Shown here: piece by piece, positions 21,437 through 33,039 of the stretch
Layout of the letters: every line of letters starts with the position of its first letter
Position numbering within the stretch: the stretch's first letter is position 1
Origin: Polytrichum commune
Lineage: Eukaryota; Streptophyta; Polytrichopsida; Polytrichales; Polytrichaceae
Assembly (NCBI GenBank): GCA_950295325.1
Contig: OX485804.1
Location: forward strand, 56,346,429 to 56,410,428
Length of the DNA stretch: 64,000 bases
Direction of reading: 5' to 3'
The notes under the pieces: generated by a model
What the model was told of the DNA's origin: nothing
Databases searched by the model: none
What the model saw: the letters and a program-made list of their open reading frames with translations, nothing else
Made by a program: the position numbers and the translations under genes

Positions 21437-24298
21437 TTCAAATTTGACAACGATACCGGAGGGATTGGGGAACTTGAGTTCTTTGACAACCCTTGATTTG
21501 ACAGAGTGTACGAGGTTGACAACGATACCGGAGGGATTGGGGAACTTGAGTTCTTTGGAAACCCTTGATTTGACAAAGTGTACGAGCTTGACAACGATAC
21601 CGGAGGGATTGGGGAACTTGAGTTCTTTGGAAACCCTTCATTTGAGAGGGTGTGAGTGGTTGACAACGATACCGGAAGGATTGGGGAACTTGAGTTCTTT
21701 GGAAACCCTTGATTTGACAGAGTGTATGAGCTTGAAAACGATACCGGAGGGGTTGGGGAACCTGAGTTCTTTGGAAACCCTTAAACTCAGAAGGTGTACG
21801 AGCTTGGTAACAATACCGGATGGATTGGGGAACTGAGTTCTTTGACAACCCTTGATTTGAGAGGGTGTGCGAGCTTGAAAACGATACCAGAGGGGTTGGG
21901 GAACTTGAGTTCTTTGGAAACCCTTCAATTCAGAAGGTGTACGAGCTTGACAATGATACCAGAGGGATTGGGGAACTTGAGTTCTTTGACAACCCTTGAT
22001 TTGACAGAGTGTACGAGGTTGACAACATTACCGGAGGGATTGGGGAATTTGAGTTCTTTGACAACCCTTGATTTGACAGAGTGTACGAGCTTGACAACGA
22101 TACCGGAGGGGTTGGGGAACTTGAGTTCTTTGGAAACCCTTCAATTCAGAAGGTGTACGAGCTTGATAACAATACCGGAGGGGTTGGGGAACTTGAGTTC
22201 TTTGGAAACCCTTGATTTGACAGAGTGTACGAGCTTGACAACGATACCGGAGGGATTGGGGAACTTGAGTTCTTTGACAACCCTTGATTTGACAAAGTGT
22301 ACGAGCTTGACAACGATACCAGAGGGATTGGGGAACTTGAGTTCTTTGGAAACCCTTGATTTGACGGACTGTATGAGCTTGACAACCATACCAGAGGGAT
22401 TGGGGAACTTGAGTTCTTTGACAACCCTTGATTTGAGAAGGTGTGCGAGCTTGACAATGATACCGGAGGGATTGGGGATCATGAGTTTTTTGACAACCCT
22501 TGATTTGAGAGGGTGTGAGAGCTTGACAACAATACCAGAGGGGTTGGGGAACTTGAGTTCTTTGGAAACCATTCAATTCAGAAGGTGTACGAGCTTGACA
22601 ACGATACCGGACGGATTGGGGAACTTGAGTTCTTTGACAACCCTTGATTTGAGAAGGTGTGAGAGCTTGACAACGATACCGGACGGATTGGGGAACTTGA
22701 GTTCTTTGACAACCCTTGATTTGAGAAGGTGTGAGAGCTTGACAACGATACCGGAGGGATTGGGGAACTTGAGTTCTTTGACAACCTTTGATTTGAGAGG
22801 GTGTAAGAGCTTGACAAAGATACCGGAAGGACTGGGGAACTTGAGTTCTTTGGAAACCCTTGATTTGACAAAGTGTACGAGCTTGACAACGATACCGGAG
22901 GGATTGGGGAACTTGAGTTCTTTGATAGCTCTCCATTTGACAGAGTGTACGAGCTTGACAACGATACCAGAGGGGTTGGGGAACTTGAGTTCTTTGAAAA
23001 CCCTTGATTTGACAGAGTGTACGAGCTTGACAACGATATCGGAGGGATTGGGGAACTTGAGTGCTTTGGAAACCCTTGATTTAACAAAGTGTACGAGCTT
23101 GACAACGATACCGGAGGGGTTGGGGAACTTGAGTTCTTTGAAAACCCTTGATTTGACAGAGTGTACGAGCTTGACAACGATACCGGAGGGATTGGGGAAC
23201 TTGAGTTCTTTGATAGCTCTCCATTTGACAGAGTGTACGTGCTTGACAATGATACCGGAGGGGTTGGGGAACTTGAATTCTTTGGAAACCCTTGACTTGA
23301 CAAAGTATACGAGATTTACAACGATACCGGAGGGATTGGGGAACTTGACTTCTTTGATAGCTCTTCACTTGACAGAGTGTACGAGCTTGACAACAATACC
23401 GGAAGGATTGGGGAACTTGAGTTCTTTGGAAACCCTTGATTTGAGAGGGTGTGAGAGCTTGACAAAGATACCGGAAGGATTGGGGAACTTGAGTTCTTTG
23501 GAAACCCTTGATTTGACAAAGTGTACGAGCTTGAAAACGATACCGGAGGGATTGGGGAACTAGAGTTCTTTGGAAACCCTTGATTTGACAGAGTGTACGA
23601 GCTTGAGAACGATACCGGAGGGATTGGGGAACTTGAGTTCTTTGGAAACCCTTGATTTGACAAAGTGTACGAGCTTGACAACGATACCGGAGGGGTTTGG
23701 GAACTTGAGTTCTTTGGAAACCCTTCAATTCAGAAGGTGTACTAGCTTGATAATGATACCGGAGGGATTGGGGAACTTGAGTTCTTTGGAAACCCTTCAT
23801 TTGACAGAGTGTACGAGTTTGACAACGATACCGGAGGGATTGGGGAACTTGAGTTCTTTGGAAACCCTTGATTTGACAAAGTGTACGAGCTTGACAACGA
23901 TACCGGAGGGATTGGGGAACTTGAATTCTTTGATAGCTCTCCATTTGACAGAGTGTACGAGGTTGACAACGATACCGGAGGGGTTGGGGAACTTGAGTTC
24001 TTTGAAAACCTTTGAATTAAGAAGGTGTACGAGCTTGATAACGATACCGGAGGGATTGGGGAACTTGAGTTCTTTGACAATCCTTGATTTGAGAGGGTGT
24101 GAGAGCTTGACAAAGATACCGGAAGGATTGGGGAACTTGAGTTCTTTGGAAACCCTTGATTTGACAAAGTGAACGAGCTTGACAACGATACCGGAGGGAT
24201 TGGGGAACTTGAGTTCTTTGAGAACCCTTTATTTGACAAAGTGTACAAGCTTGACAATGATACCGGAGGAATTGGAGAACTTGAATTCTTTGACAATT
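21437..24298 (+). repeat. LRR-encoding array: 40 tandem 72-bp units
   Basis: Each unit encodes 24 residues of the form LxxIPEGLGNLxSLxxLxL plus a Cys-containing turn (LTECTS, RRCTS or RGCES). The word GGGATTGG or its equivalent lies at 21461 in the first unit and 24268 in the last, 2807 bp apart, or 39 x 72 minus 1. That fits 40 units with a single 1-nt deletion, seen near 21833 (GGGAACTGAGTT for GGGAACTTGAGTT). Two substitutions make stops: TAG at 23561-23563 and TGA at 24170-24172. Variant types recur in blocks, which suggests duplication of several units at a time. Long antisense frames are a by-product of the 72-bp period. Confidence 0.95.
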
Positions 24299-24328
24299 TA
24301 TTCTGTGATAGCGAAATCTACATTATAA

Positions 24329-24648
24329 TAACTTATATGCATGTTGAGATCCACTTAGAATCACAGTCCGGGGAGTTTTATACAAAAATCGGTACATTTA
24401 TGATCTTTTATAAAGACATTCGGATTTTTATTTTTTTGCTCGGAAGCTACCTAAATTCAATTTTTATTCTCGGATAAAAACCGATATTTAACTTTACCAT
24501 TCGGTAAGTTTCCGACTTTGTGGATTTCATTTTGGTATGTTTTTGAATATTTGTATCGTATGTCGGATTTGTTTTTTTTAATATTGTACAAAAAATTGGT
24601 GTTATGCTTTTAAAGGGGTGAAATTGTGTTGATAGAAAATCCAAGTAT
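24329..24648. other. Intergenic, no gene seen
   Basis: AT-rich DNA with a few CGGAN words. Nothing recognisable. Confidence 0.5.
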
Positions 24649-25266
24649 CCTTGGAAGGATTTGAACCTTGCCAAGCCCCACGGGTAGGTCACTTAGTGCA
24701 TTTTAAAAACGACGTGCGGCATAATATAGAGAGGATTAAAATCATTTGAAATAAAAATTATAAAGGAATTCCAAATAATGAAGGGGCCTTTAAATGTAGA
24801 CAATCCCATTATAAGTAAGTTAGTGGACATAAAATGTGGGCCATTATTATTTTTTTAAATTAATATAGGGGCTGAAGATAAGGATCCTAGAAGGTATGTT
24901 TAGTATGTTTGCTATGGTCTCCTATGTGTTTTCTTCATAACTTTGTTTGCAATGATATTATTGTTTGCACCCTTCTTTGTTTCCATGGTTTCCCTTAACA
25001 CTCGTCAATGCGTTAGGAAGTAGATTAGCTTTTATTACTTAAAAGGAATATAGAGTACAAAAAATTACAGTGACTTGGACAATATAAGTAATGGAAGGGT
25101 GCAAACAAATGGGCCATTTTTGAAATTTAAGTAATTATAGGGAGGCTTTAATTCAGCCCTTGAAGGTAAATAGCCCCAAAACAAAAAACCCCCAGCCGCA
25201 CGTGGTGCACAAAAATGCCTTAGAGTGACCTACCCGTGCCAAGCCCCCACCAACTTGGGGCCAAGG
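24649..25266 (-). other. Second tRNA-like 50-nt fold, interrupted by a MITE
   Basis: On the minus strand, 25266-25247 joined to 24678-24649 (MITE and one target copy removed) gives 50 nt: outer stem CCTTGG/CCAAGG, D-arm-like CCCC-AAGTTGGT-GGGG, T-arm-like AAGG-TTCAAAT-CCTT. It has the same length and plan as the copy at 7711-7760, with compensating stem changes. It starts 83 bp past the stop of the hAT remnant at 25350. Confidence 0.55.
24679..25238 (+). mobile_element. MITE copy 1, 560 bp, hAT-type
   Basis: The termini are CACGGGTAGGTCACTTAG and CTAGAGTGACCTACCCGTG-like inverted repeats. The flanking 8-bp target duplication is CCAAGCCC (24671-24678 and 25239-25246). It is non-coding and inserted into the tRNA-like fold. 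Eight-base target duplications point to hAT transposition. Confidence 0.9.
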
Positions 25267-25349
25267 ATTTAGCCTTTAAAAAATAGATAAATCCAAAAAG
25301 GATTCATACATTATTTAGAGGCTAGTTAGTACAACAATACATGCAACTT

Positions 25350-27600
25350 TTAAACATCTGTATTCTCATAATTAAAATACATAGTTGAACTTACTGAACA
25401 AGATGTATCATTTGCAGAAGACACATAACGTGAAGGATTAGCATATAAAAACCGGTATTTGGTTCCAGTTTTCCATAAAAGAATTGTCTTTTCAATATTA
25501 TTATCAAAGTTTTCATCTGATCCCTCTAAAACAATTCTAAGCATAGCTTCCAAATTTTTACTTCCAAGTTTGTTTCTCACTCGCGTTTTTATTGAATTTT
25601 GAATACTAAACGCCCTTTCACAAGTGGATGTTGATACACATTATACTCTAGCCAAATCAGCAAGGACAAGCAAATTAGGATATCGGGTTTGCAAAGAATG
25701 ATTCCATGTGATCATGCCCCATAAATCTCTACAAGTCTTATCTCCCCATTCAATGGTGGCTTGCAGTTTGAAAGCTAGAAATTCACGCTTACAAGCCATC
25801 ACATTAATGAAGGAGGGAAATTTTGAACCTTCTTGGTAGCGATCATGTCCAAAGTGTTCTAGTAATTTTTCTAATTCAATCACCCCCAATTTTAGAGGCC
25901 TATCTGCCCTGAAGGCATATTAGTAGGATTTAAGATTTTAAAACATGAAATAAGATCATTGTCTATAAATCTAGCATCCAAGCCTGCACAAACAGCCTTT
26001 GCAAATGCACGTTGGAATTTAAGTGCTTCCTCAAGGTCATCTTCTAGTCTAGACCGGTCCATTTCAAAACCGTGATATATTTTTCCATGAATTTCACTTG
26101 AAAACTTTCAGAGATGACCCCCAAAAGGACCATATTCGGGAATGACATGATAACCAGTGTTTTTGTTAAATATAGAAGCATTCAAATAAATTTGCTTAAC
26201 AATAAAAAACATTCTAATTTGTGTTATATCTGTTCTAACAATGCTACCAATAGTTGTAACATCCACGAATTTGTTTTGAAAAATCTTTGATAACAAAGCT
26301 AAAGAATGTAAGATATCAGCTAGAAAATATAAAATGTAGATGTATTTTAATTATTTTAATTTGGCAAAAATAAACTTCATTTGACCAAGATTTTTTTGTC
26401 ATCACGAAAAAAACACAAAACAGATTCTAATGAATCACATAAGGTAGTCACAGCCTGCGACCTACTAAGCCATTGTATCTTATGATACCGTTTGATGGGT
26501 TTTTTAGCATAAAAAAATACTGCTTGCAAGGTTGTGAGCGCATGTTTACGTTTACTTGACATATTAAAGAAAGAAACAATTGCATTCAAAATCGTGTCAA
26601 CCTCATCATATATTACCTTGCAATTTGATGTTTTAGATGCATCAAGTGCAGCTAGATTAGTCCTATGAGCAACACAATGATAAAATAAAAAGAATGGATT
26701 TAGGTTGTTTTTTAATCTTGTTGCTACTCCACCATGGTGCTTGCACCATCACTGCCAAATGCCACACACTTGCATAAATCAAGTTTCCAATTTTTTAAGT
26801 GATTGATTAAACATTCAAAAATAATGTTAGCATTTTTTTTCCACCCTCAATGTCTAACAAATCTAAAAAGACAATGATAGGCACACATTCTTATATAATT
26901 GTAGCAAATACAACAAGGTGACCAGTAATACTTATGTCCGTAGATTCATCAATTATGATACCATAGAAAGGATAATTTTGAACCCTACATATGATTTTGT
27001 TTTTAATAACATTAGACATACATGCAATTAAATCAACATATGAATTCTCATCATGATACATAGATGCAGTGATAGGAGCCTTTATACTAGCAAGCAATAA
27101 ACACAAAGAAGGAAATTTAATATAAGAGAGGGATTGCTTTCATATAAAGTAGGCAACACGAAACAATGATGCCAATGATTCATCACATACACGTTGCCCT
27201 TGTTTGATCGCCTTCTCCAATATTTTACCACCACTTTGTAAAGCCCACAAAGTTTTTTATGTTCACTAGAACATCCATGATCATGAAATGCGCTTACCTT
27301 TAAATTATTGGATCCCTCCTTGACATAAACGGAACGCCCACCCTTCTCTTTGCAGACTTTGCAAAACATTCTCCCCAAATTGGGAGAAAAATTTAGCCAA
27401 TCAAATTGGCTATACTACTGCTCTTTCCATATACCTTCTGCACTTTGGGCTTGAGAAAAGGGATGTAAATCATCCAATGTACATGTCCCAGATGCTAAAT
27501 CACTTATGTCAATATTTCGAGGAGTGGCCAAAAATGTTCCCTTAGAGACCTCTGTCGTTTTGCCATTCCTAATTCCAAACCCACATTTCATGGTTAACAA
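25350..27600 (-). pseudogene. Decayed hAT transposase (ZNF862/DUF4371-like)
   Basis: Read on the minus strand from about 27600 it shows, in broken frames: a zinc-finger-like region (FCKVCKEKG..., HDHGCSSEHKK, near 27370-27260); a DUF4371 part with ASMYHDENS and IIIDESTDI, the first catalytic Asp (near 27050-26930); GSDGAS and an HCVAHR-like segment (near 26750-26660); and the C-terminal dimerisation region (GVIELEKLLEHFG, YPNLLVLADLA, STCERAFSIQNSIK, NKLGSKNLEAML) to TAA/TAG near 25350. Several frameshifts and stops, including one after LADLARV, show it is dead. It is the longest hAT copy here. Confidence 0.85.
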
Positions 27601-27955
27601 AGTTGGGAGGACCTACGTATTCAGTCAAGAAATAAACAAAAGGTGCACTTGAGCCATGACATGAGCAATCTGTAAGATACCGCATGCCTATGATGTAGCT
27701 AGATCGCAAGGTCATGTACATTGAGTGAACAAGTTACATTGAATCCATGAATTACGACTCAAGGTGCTGAAATGTGTCCTGGCGAACTGTAACATTCTCT
27801 AGAAACCTCGTTCAACATAAGATCATGGCAACTTGTTGCAACAACTTCTTTCCTCGGAGCTCAAAGTTTTCATAATGTTACCACTACATCAGGGTTAGGT
27901 ATCATCTTCGTAGTGCGTAATCCTTTAATAGTGGCTTCTCACTTGTGTGTTGCTA
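27601..27955. other. Intergenic, nothing recognised
   Basis: About 350 bp between the hAT remnant and the hairpin-rich repeat, with no coding signal. Confidence 0.4.
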
Positions 27956-29030
27956 TCGTACTCCTTGCCAACTAGGAATGGACTTGGAGACATGATGTCG
28001 CGCACCTCTCCATGAGGAGTGCCTGAAACACCATGGGCACAAGGGGGACCCCGGAGTGACACCCGGGACTTGTGGCGCCGTTGGTGAGAGGGCCCAAGTG
28101 ATCCTAGTGTGGGTGAGGGCCCCGGGCGTTGGGAACACCTCCCACCCACGGAGACTAGGAGGCACAAGGGTAAGGCCATGAGCTATGCGTAGCTCATGGC
28201 GTGGTGATTCTAGAATGCTCAAGATTACCTCAATCCGAGGTGTGAGCTAGGAGTTATGGCAATTTGATTGGGCGTTGTCCCGGGATAGCCCCTTGGTACA
28301 GCAGTGCCTGGGAGTGATTCCCAGGACTGCCAAGGTTTGAACAGGCATAGCTTCCTCAATGCTTGCCGGAATGGGGCAAGTGAGGAGTCAATCGGCATCT
28401 ACGTGAAGCGTAGATGAAGATGAAGTGGTTGCTTGTTAGCATCAGACATCATACAAGGAAGTAATGATGATCTGAAGCTGCTGAGGGCTTCTAGGCCCAG
28501 CGGCTAAGGGAAAATGTCTACTTGGCCCCAACTCTTGGTAGAGAGACAAAAGGTTTCTTTACGCTAGGGTAGAGGCTCCGCGTAGAGTCCTAGATGCTTA
28601 TACGGGTGAGGTGGTGCGGCCTCACCCACCCGAGGCCGAACGGCACGGCCTTCATGGGCATTGGCCCAATGGGAGGCCATAGTTGCCTAGTACGCTTCGG
28701 GTTGTTGTAGTGTTGCTCCGGCAACGCGATGATCAACATAAGATTGGACTTCCACGGATGGAAGTCCACATCTAAGAATTGGTTACCGATTAAGGGGTGA
28801 GTCCCGAAAACAAAGTAGGAGGGTTGGTTCCCTCCTATGAACTATAAGGTCCGGGGTAGGAGGAGCTAACCATTAGCATGGCGGAATGCGAAGGGTTAGC
28901 GACACATAACCTTTGCTAGAATTGGAAATTGGCAAGATTGTTAAGGGGGCTAGCAAGGGTTGCGAGACATGGACACAGGAGATCCGGCCAAAACCTTGTC
29001 AATTAACTACTCATCACCACTGATGAGTAG
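27956..29030. repeat. GC-rich, hairpin-rich repeat, copy 1
   Basis: Non-coding and GC-richer than its surroundings. Near-perfect hairpins: 28175-28200 (GCCATGAGCTA stem, loop TGCG); 28301-28330 (GCAGT and CCTGGGA stem with one bulge); 28396-28416 (CATCTACG stem); 28604-28627 (GGGTGAGG stem); 28746-28767 (GGACTTCCA stem, loop CGGA); 28816-28837 (TAGGAGGG stem); 29007-29030 (CTACTCATCA stem, loop CCAC). The part at 28409-28967 recurs at 51396-51964. I do not recognise the family. It could be a structured non-autonomous retroelement or another mobile RNA-like unit. Confidence 0.6.
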
Positions 29031-31368
29031 CCATAAACTTGCATCTGATATTTTTGTGGAAAACTAGGCGACTGATCGATCTGCGTAAACTCCCAGTCAG
29101 GAAGAGGCAGCAAGTTGGTACTTGATTACAAGTGGCACTCCGAACTGCTGAAGAAGGTTGAAAATCATTGCGACCCCAGATGGATACCGATCGACTCCTG
29201 AAGTGCAGTTCTTCGCATAGTACATAGTGAAATGATTGGGCTGCAAACAAATCAAGGGTATAACCTGTCCTTCCACCTTAGGACATTTCTTGCTCAAGAC
29301 CCCGCAATGCTGCAAAACGTGATCTATGACCATCTATAAATTACATCGAACGATACTAGCTTCATCACCAGGCAGCTATCTACAATCGCTAGCTATTTGC
29401 GCAAATGACACAATGTTTTTGTATGATTGAGACAGTTGGTATATGATATACCCTGATCCCGAAGCACAAGAATCACTGCAGGGGGGCAATTAAACTCCAG
29501 AGGATCGAAAAGTTGAGCGCAAGATCCACAAAGTGGAATCATTGACGAATCTTGAAGACAATCTCCAAGAATATCACTGCGATGTCTATCAAAACGCACT
29601 GCTGGTTCCTATATATTTCGTCGTACACTGGACTTCATTTTCGAGGACATGTAGCATGTGCAAGTTCGGCAAAGAGACGAGGAATTCACAACTACGTAAG
29701 ACCATGTAGAGCTTCACAACTCAAAAGGACGTCAATCTTGAAACGCCAGTCTCTCAGCTAGTTGCGACTAGTATCATGCTTAATGCCACTGGACATAGTT
29801 ACTACCATTACCAATCCCTAAGAAAGCCATACGCCTCTTATTGCCGGAGTCGTACACTTAACAACGAAAAACGATGCCAGAAAATTGAGGTTGGACATAC
29901 ATACACTGATGATGTGGAGATATTTACAATACAGGGAGAGACAACTCGAGGCGCGATCTTTTCTCATCCATGTGTCTAGGTAAGGCAACACGGGTGCGAG
30001 GTAACTCAGTAACCTGGAAAGACCATATGATCGCAAGTCTCTTGGTTACAAGACAAATCTAAGTCCATAATTCGGCCAACAAGATACTCAGTGTCCCACT
30101 ATAGTTCCTACCGCCCTAGCTGCCAAAGCAAGGTCGATTATTCCGATGTTACTTGCATCATAACAACATGCATCTTCTACTAGCAAACGAAAGCCTCGAC
30201 TCGAGCCGCATAAAAGATGACTGAAAGAGCTCTAGAGCGCGCCTCATCACCATACCACAACATAGAAGAAGAAGAAAGGTAACAATGGTCACCGTGACAA
30301 CCTGATATCCAAAAAAAACACATGATGAGCTTGTTCCCCTTCAAGCAACATCGATCGGGGTACCCTACGTGACATACACTAGCAAGCAAGCGGTGCAGAT
30401 GATGAACAAGTGGCTTGACTCCAGCCTCGACTGCAGCCTCAACTCCAACCGCATAAAAGATGACCGATCGCGGTGGGCCTTCACGATGAAGGGAAAGAGA
30501 AAAAGAGCGGGGAAGGAGCACCTAGAGGAATTGGAGCAAGTTCGAACCTGATGATTATGGAGTCCCTGACCTCTAAACTGGACCTTCGCAGGTGGATTGC
30601 CGCAGGTGGATGCAGAAACAAACGATCGCCACAAACAAAGAGAAATCGCACAAACAAACGTGGATCCCAGGTGGAGCACAAACAAACGATCGCCGCAAAC
30701 AGAAGCGGAAGAGCAGTTTCGAAACAACACAGAGAGAAATTCCAGTAGAGTAGTGAGAGGAGTGAGATACTTTGCACAAGGGACTCAAACTCCTTATACT
30801 CGTGAGAGAGGGTCCTTGGGTGCTTAGAGCCTCAAAACCCTAATCGGCCCAGTGAACGGAACCAACCCTAAATTAATTAGCCTCCATGGTTCTTGACCTT
30901 ATGAGTCATGACTCTAGTATTACCCTAGTAGAAATTTCCGCCCTATCCCTAGTCCCTTCAGCTACTTGCCTAAAATTTAAAAATTGGCTCGGTAAATATC
31001 CTAAAATATGATGCCTCAACCGGCTATATTGCTGATCTTTTCTCATTTGAACCGGTCAATTTCCGACCTTAACAATTTTAAGTCGGTACCTCATCTAAAT
31101 CATTGCGAACTCATTTAGAAATCTCCAAAAAATTTCGGTACTCCCCGTTTATTGCTCAGGATCTCTTCATCCCTCAAGGCTTCATATTTTTTTATCACAA
31201 TTGGAGGTGGACTCGTAAACACTTTATGTTTTATATTGACAAAAAGTCAAAGCAAGTTGCCAAAATATCTTAATTGTGTCTTGTACTAGGAATGTACACT
31301 CTAAACTCCATAATATCAACCTCCCCGATGTCATTCCTCTCATATCCTGAAACCCTATGTAGCAGAGG
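29031..31368. other. Intergenic, no gene recognised
   Basis: Mixed composition. 30400-30740 is GC-richer and carries short repeats of ACAAACGATCGCC. A telo-box-like AAACCCTAA lies near 30835. No open frame here has recognisable motifs or a splice pattern. Confidence 0.4.
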
Positions 31369-31888
31369 CACGGGTAGATCACTCTAAGGCATTTTTGTGC
31401 ACCACGTGCGGCTAGGGGTTTTTTTTGTTTTGGGGCTATTTATCTTCAAGGGATGAATTAAAGCCTCCCTATAATTACTTAAATTTCAAAAATGGCCCAT
31501 TTGTTTGCACCCTTCCATTACTTATATTGTCCAAGTCACTGCAATTTTTTGTACTCTATATTCCTTTTAACGACGGCTCGTTCCCTTTTCAATCATTTTT
31601 GGACAGACGGAAATCCCAATTATCATTCATCCCCGTGAGTCCTAAACCCATTTACATACCATACTAAACATACCTTCTAAGATCCTTATCTTCAGCCCCT
31701 ATATTAATTTTACAAAAAATAATGGCCCACGTTTTATGTCCATCTAACTTACTTATAATGGGATTGTCTACATTTAATGGCCCCTTCATTATTTGGAATT
31801 CCTTTATAATTTTTATTTCAAATGATTTTAATCCTCTCTATATTATGCCGCACGTCGTTTTTAAAATGCACTAAGTGATCTACCCGTG
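31369..31888 (-). mobile_element. MITE copy 2, 520 bp, inverted orientation
   Basis: The same family as copies 1 and 3, in reverse orientation. Termini are CACGGGTAGATCACTC and AAGTGATCTACCCGTG. Perfect 8-bp target duplication AGCAGAGG at 31361-31368 and 31889-31896. Internal sequence is about 90 percent like the other copies by eye, with one internal deletion. Confidence 0.9.
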
Positions 31889-32299
31889 AGCAGAGGTTCT
31901 CGGTTTAAACCTCACTCCTTGTTGCTAGGCTTCCCTTCCATATATCACAGGTTTTGACATTGAAATAAATGGTCAAAAAATTCAAACCACACGCTCACGC
32001 GCATCATGTTGTCATCGTTATAATTATTATCATCATTGTAATGTTGACTTTGTGTATTCAAAAATGTCACATGCTACATCAATTCTCTTTCATCACACAC
32101 TCATGCTAACACTACATAAGTCCTTAATATCACGTGCACTTTGGTTGCCCCACAAGTGTGATATAATGGAATTTAGAGTTTACTATTATGTTCTTGAGTT
32201 TCCAACAACAAAGAAAATGTCCAAATCCAAGGCTAGGAGAAACTTTATTTCTTTGAAGTTAGTGCACTACCACTTATTTGAAAAATACGCCAACAATTT

Positions 32300-32990
32300 G
32301 ACATAGTCGCTAGTTGTCCAACATACCTCACAAAGACCACTACATGACATGTTACACTAACATTAGTAGACTCATCTATCATCAAATAATAAAAATAAAA
32401 AATTCTAATTCCATCCAGAATTGAATTCTAAATGACATTAGATATGCAAAAGAACATTTTAGTACAAGACAATTCATCATGATACATTGATTTAGTATAA
32501 CTAGCTTTACTTGCAATTAAAAGTTCACATATAGCTAAATATTTGTTGAAAGGGATTGTCTTAATTCTCAAAAAATATGCAGCTCTAAATAAGGTTGGAA
32601 TGGCCTCATCACAACATTTATTAGTTGCTCTAAAGTGTTTTTCCATAAATTTTTCACCTTGTTGTGTAGTCCAACTCAATTTTTTATTATCCTTAAAATT
32701 TTGATGATCTTGAAATGTAGAAACTTTGATATTAACACATCCATCCTTATCGTATACATTTTTAGCGCATTTCTCTCTACATAGTTTGTAAAAAACTTTG
32801 CCAAATTTTGAATTATATTCTATCCAATTAGATTGCCCATACCATGCATCTCTCTAAGCGAACTTTGCTACATCAACATCGGGTTGTTTTGGATAGCATA
32901 AAATTGATTGTGAAGGTATCATTGCCTCTACAACAACATCAGATTGTCTCTCATGCAAAAACATATTCCTCATTGTTCTTTGTCTTTTAG
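32300..32990 (-). pseudogene. hAT transposase fragment (DUF4371 region)
   Basis: The minus frame 32679-32428 has the segment before the first catalytic Asp (KHFRATNKCCDEAIP, SMYHDE). Just downstream, in another frame, MIDESTNVSVT is readable near 32370. Zinc-finger-like residues lie upstream to about 32980. The C-terminal part is missing, and frameshifts show it is dead. Confidence 0.7.
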
Positions 32991-33039
32991 CAAACATTTT
33001 TTATTTAAACTGAAAAAATCTAATTCCAAATATTAATAC

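Larger units (their letters stand above)
17314..24328 (+). pseudogene. Protein kinase / NB-ARC / LRR immune-receptor-like gene, decayed
   Basis: In order: an N-terminal coding part from ATG 17314 (context GTCATGGCC) to 17538; a 1158-bp TIR element; a kinase exon to 20141; a 157-bp GT-AG intron (20142-20298, phase 0); an NB-ARC exon; then 40 LRR units ending at TAA 24326. Kinase-NB-ARC-LRR fusions are known mainly from mosses and are taken to be intracellular immune receptors. Damage: the frame must change between about 20960 and 21040, the LRR frame shifts by a 1-nt deletion near 21833, and stops occur at 23561 and 24170. No ARC2/MHD motif is seen. The gene could still give a shorter kinase-NB protein. 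Assembly error in the repeat array is an alternative for some lesions. Confidence 0.75.

Noticed and set aside
22028..23944. Long antisense open frames (up to about 300 codons) in the LRR array
   Set aside because: They result from the 72-bp, three-divisible period. The plus strand gives a clear LRR protein.
31340..31925. Third tRNA-like fold around MITE copy 2
   Set aside because: A B-box-like GGTTTAAACC is present, but the D- and T-arm stems do not pair.
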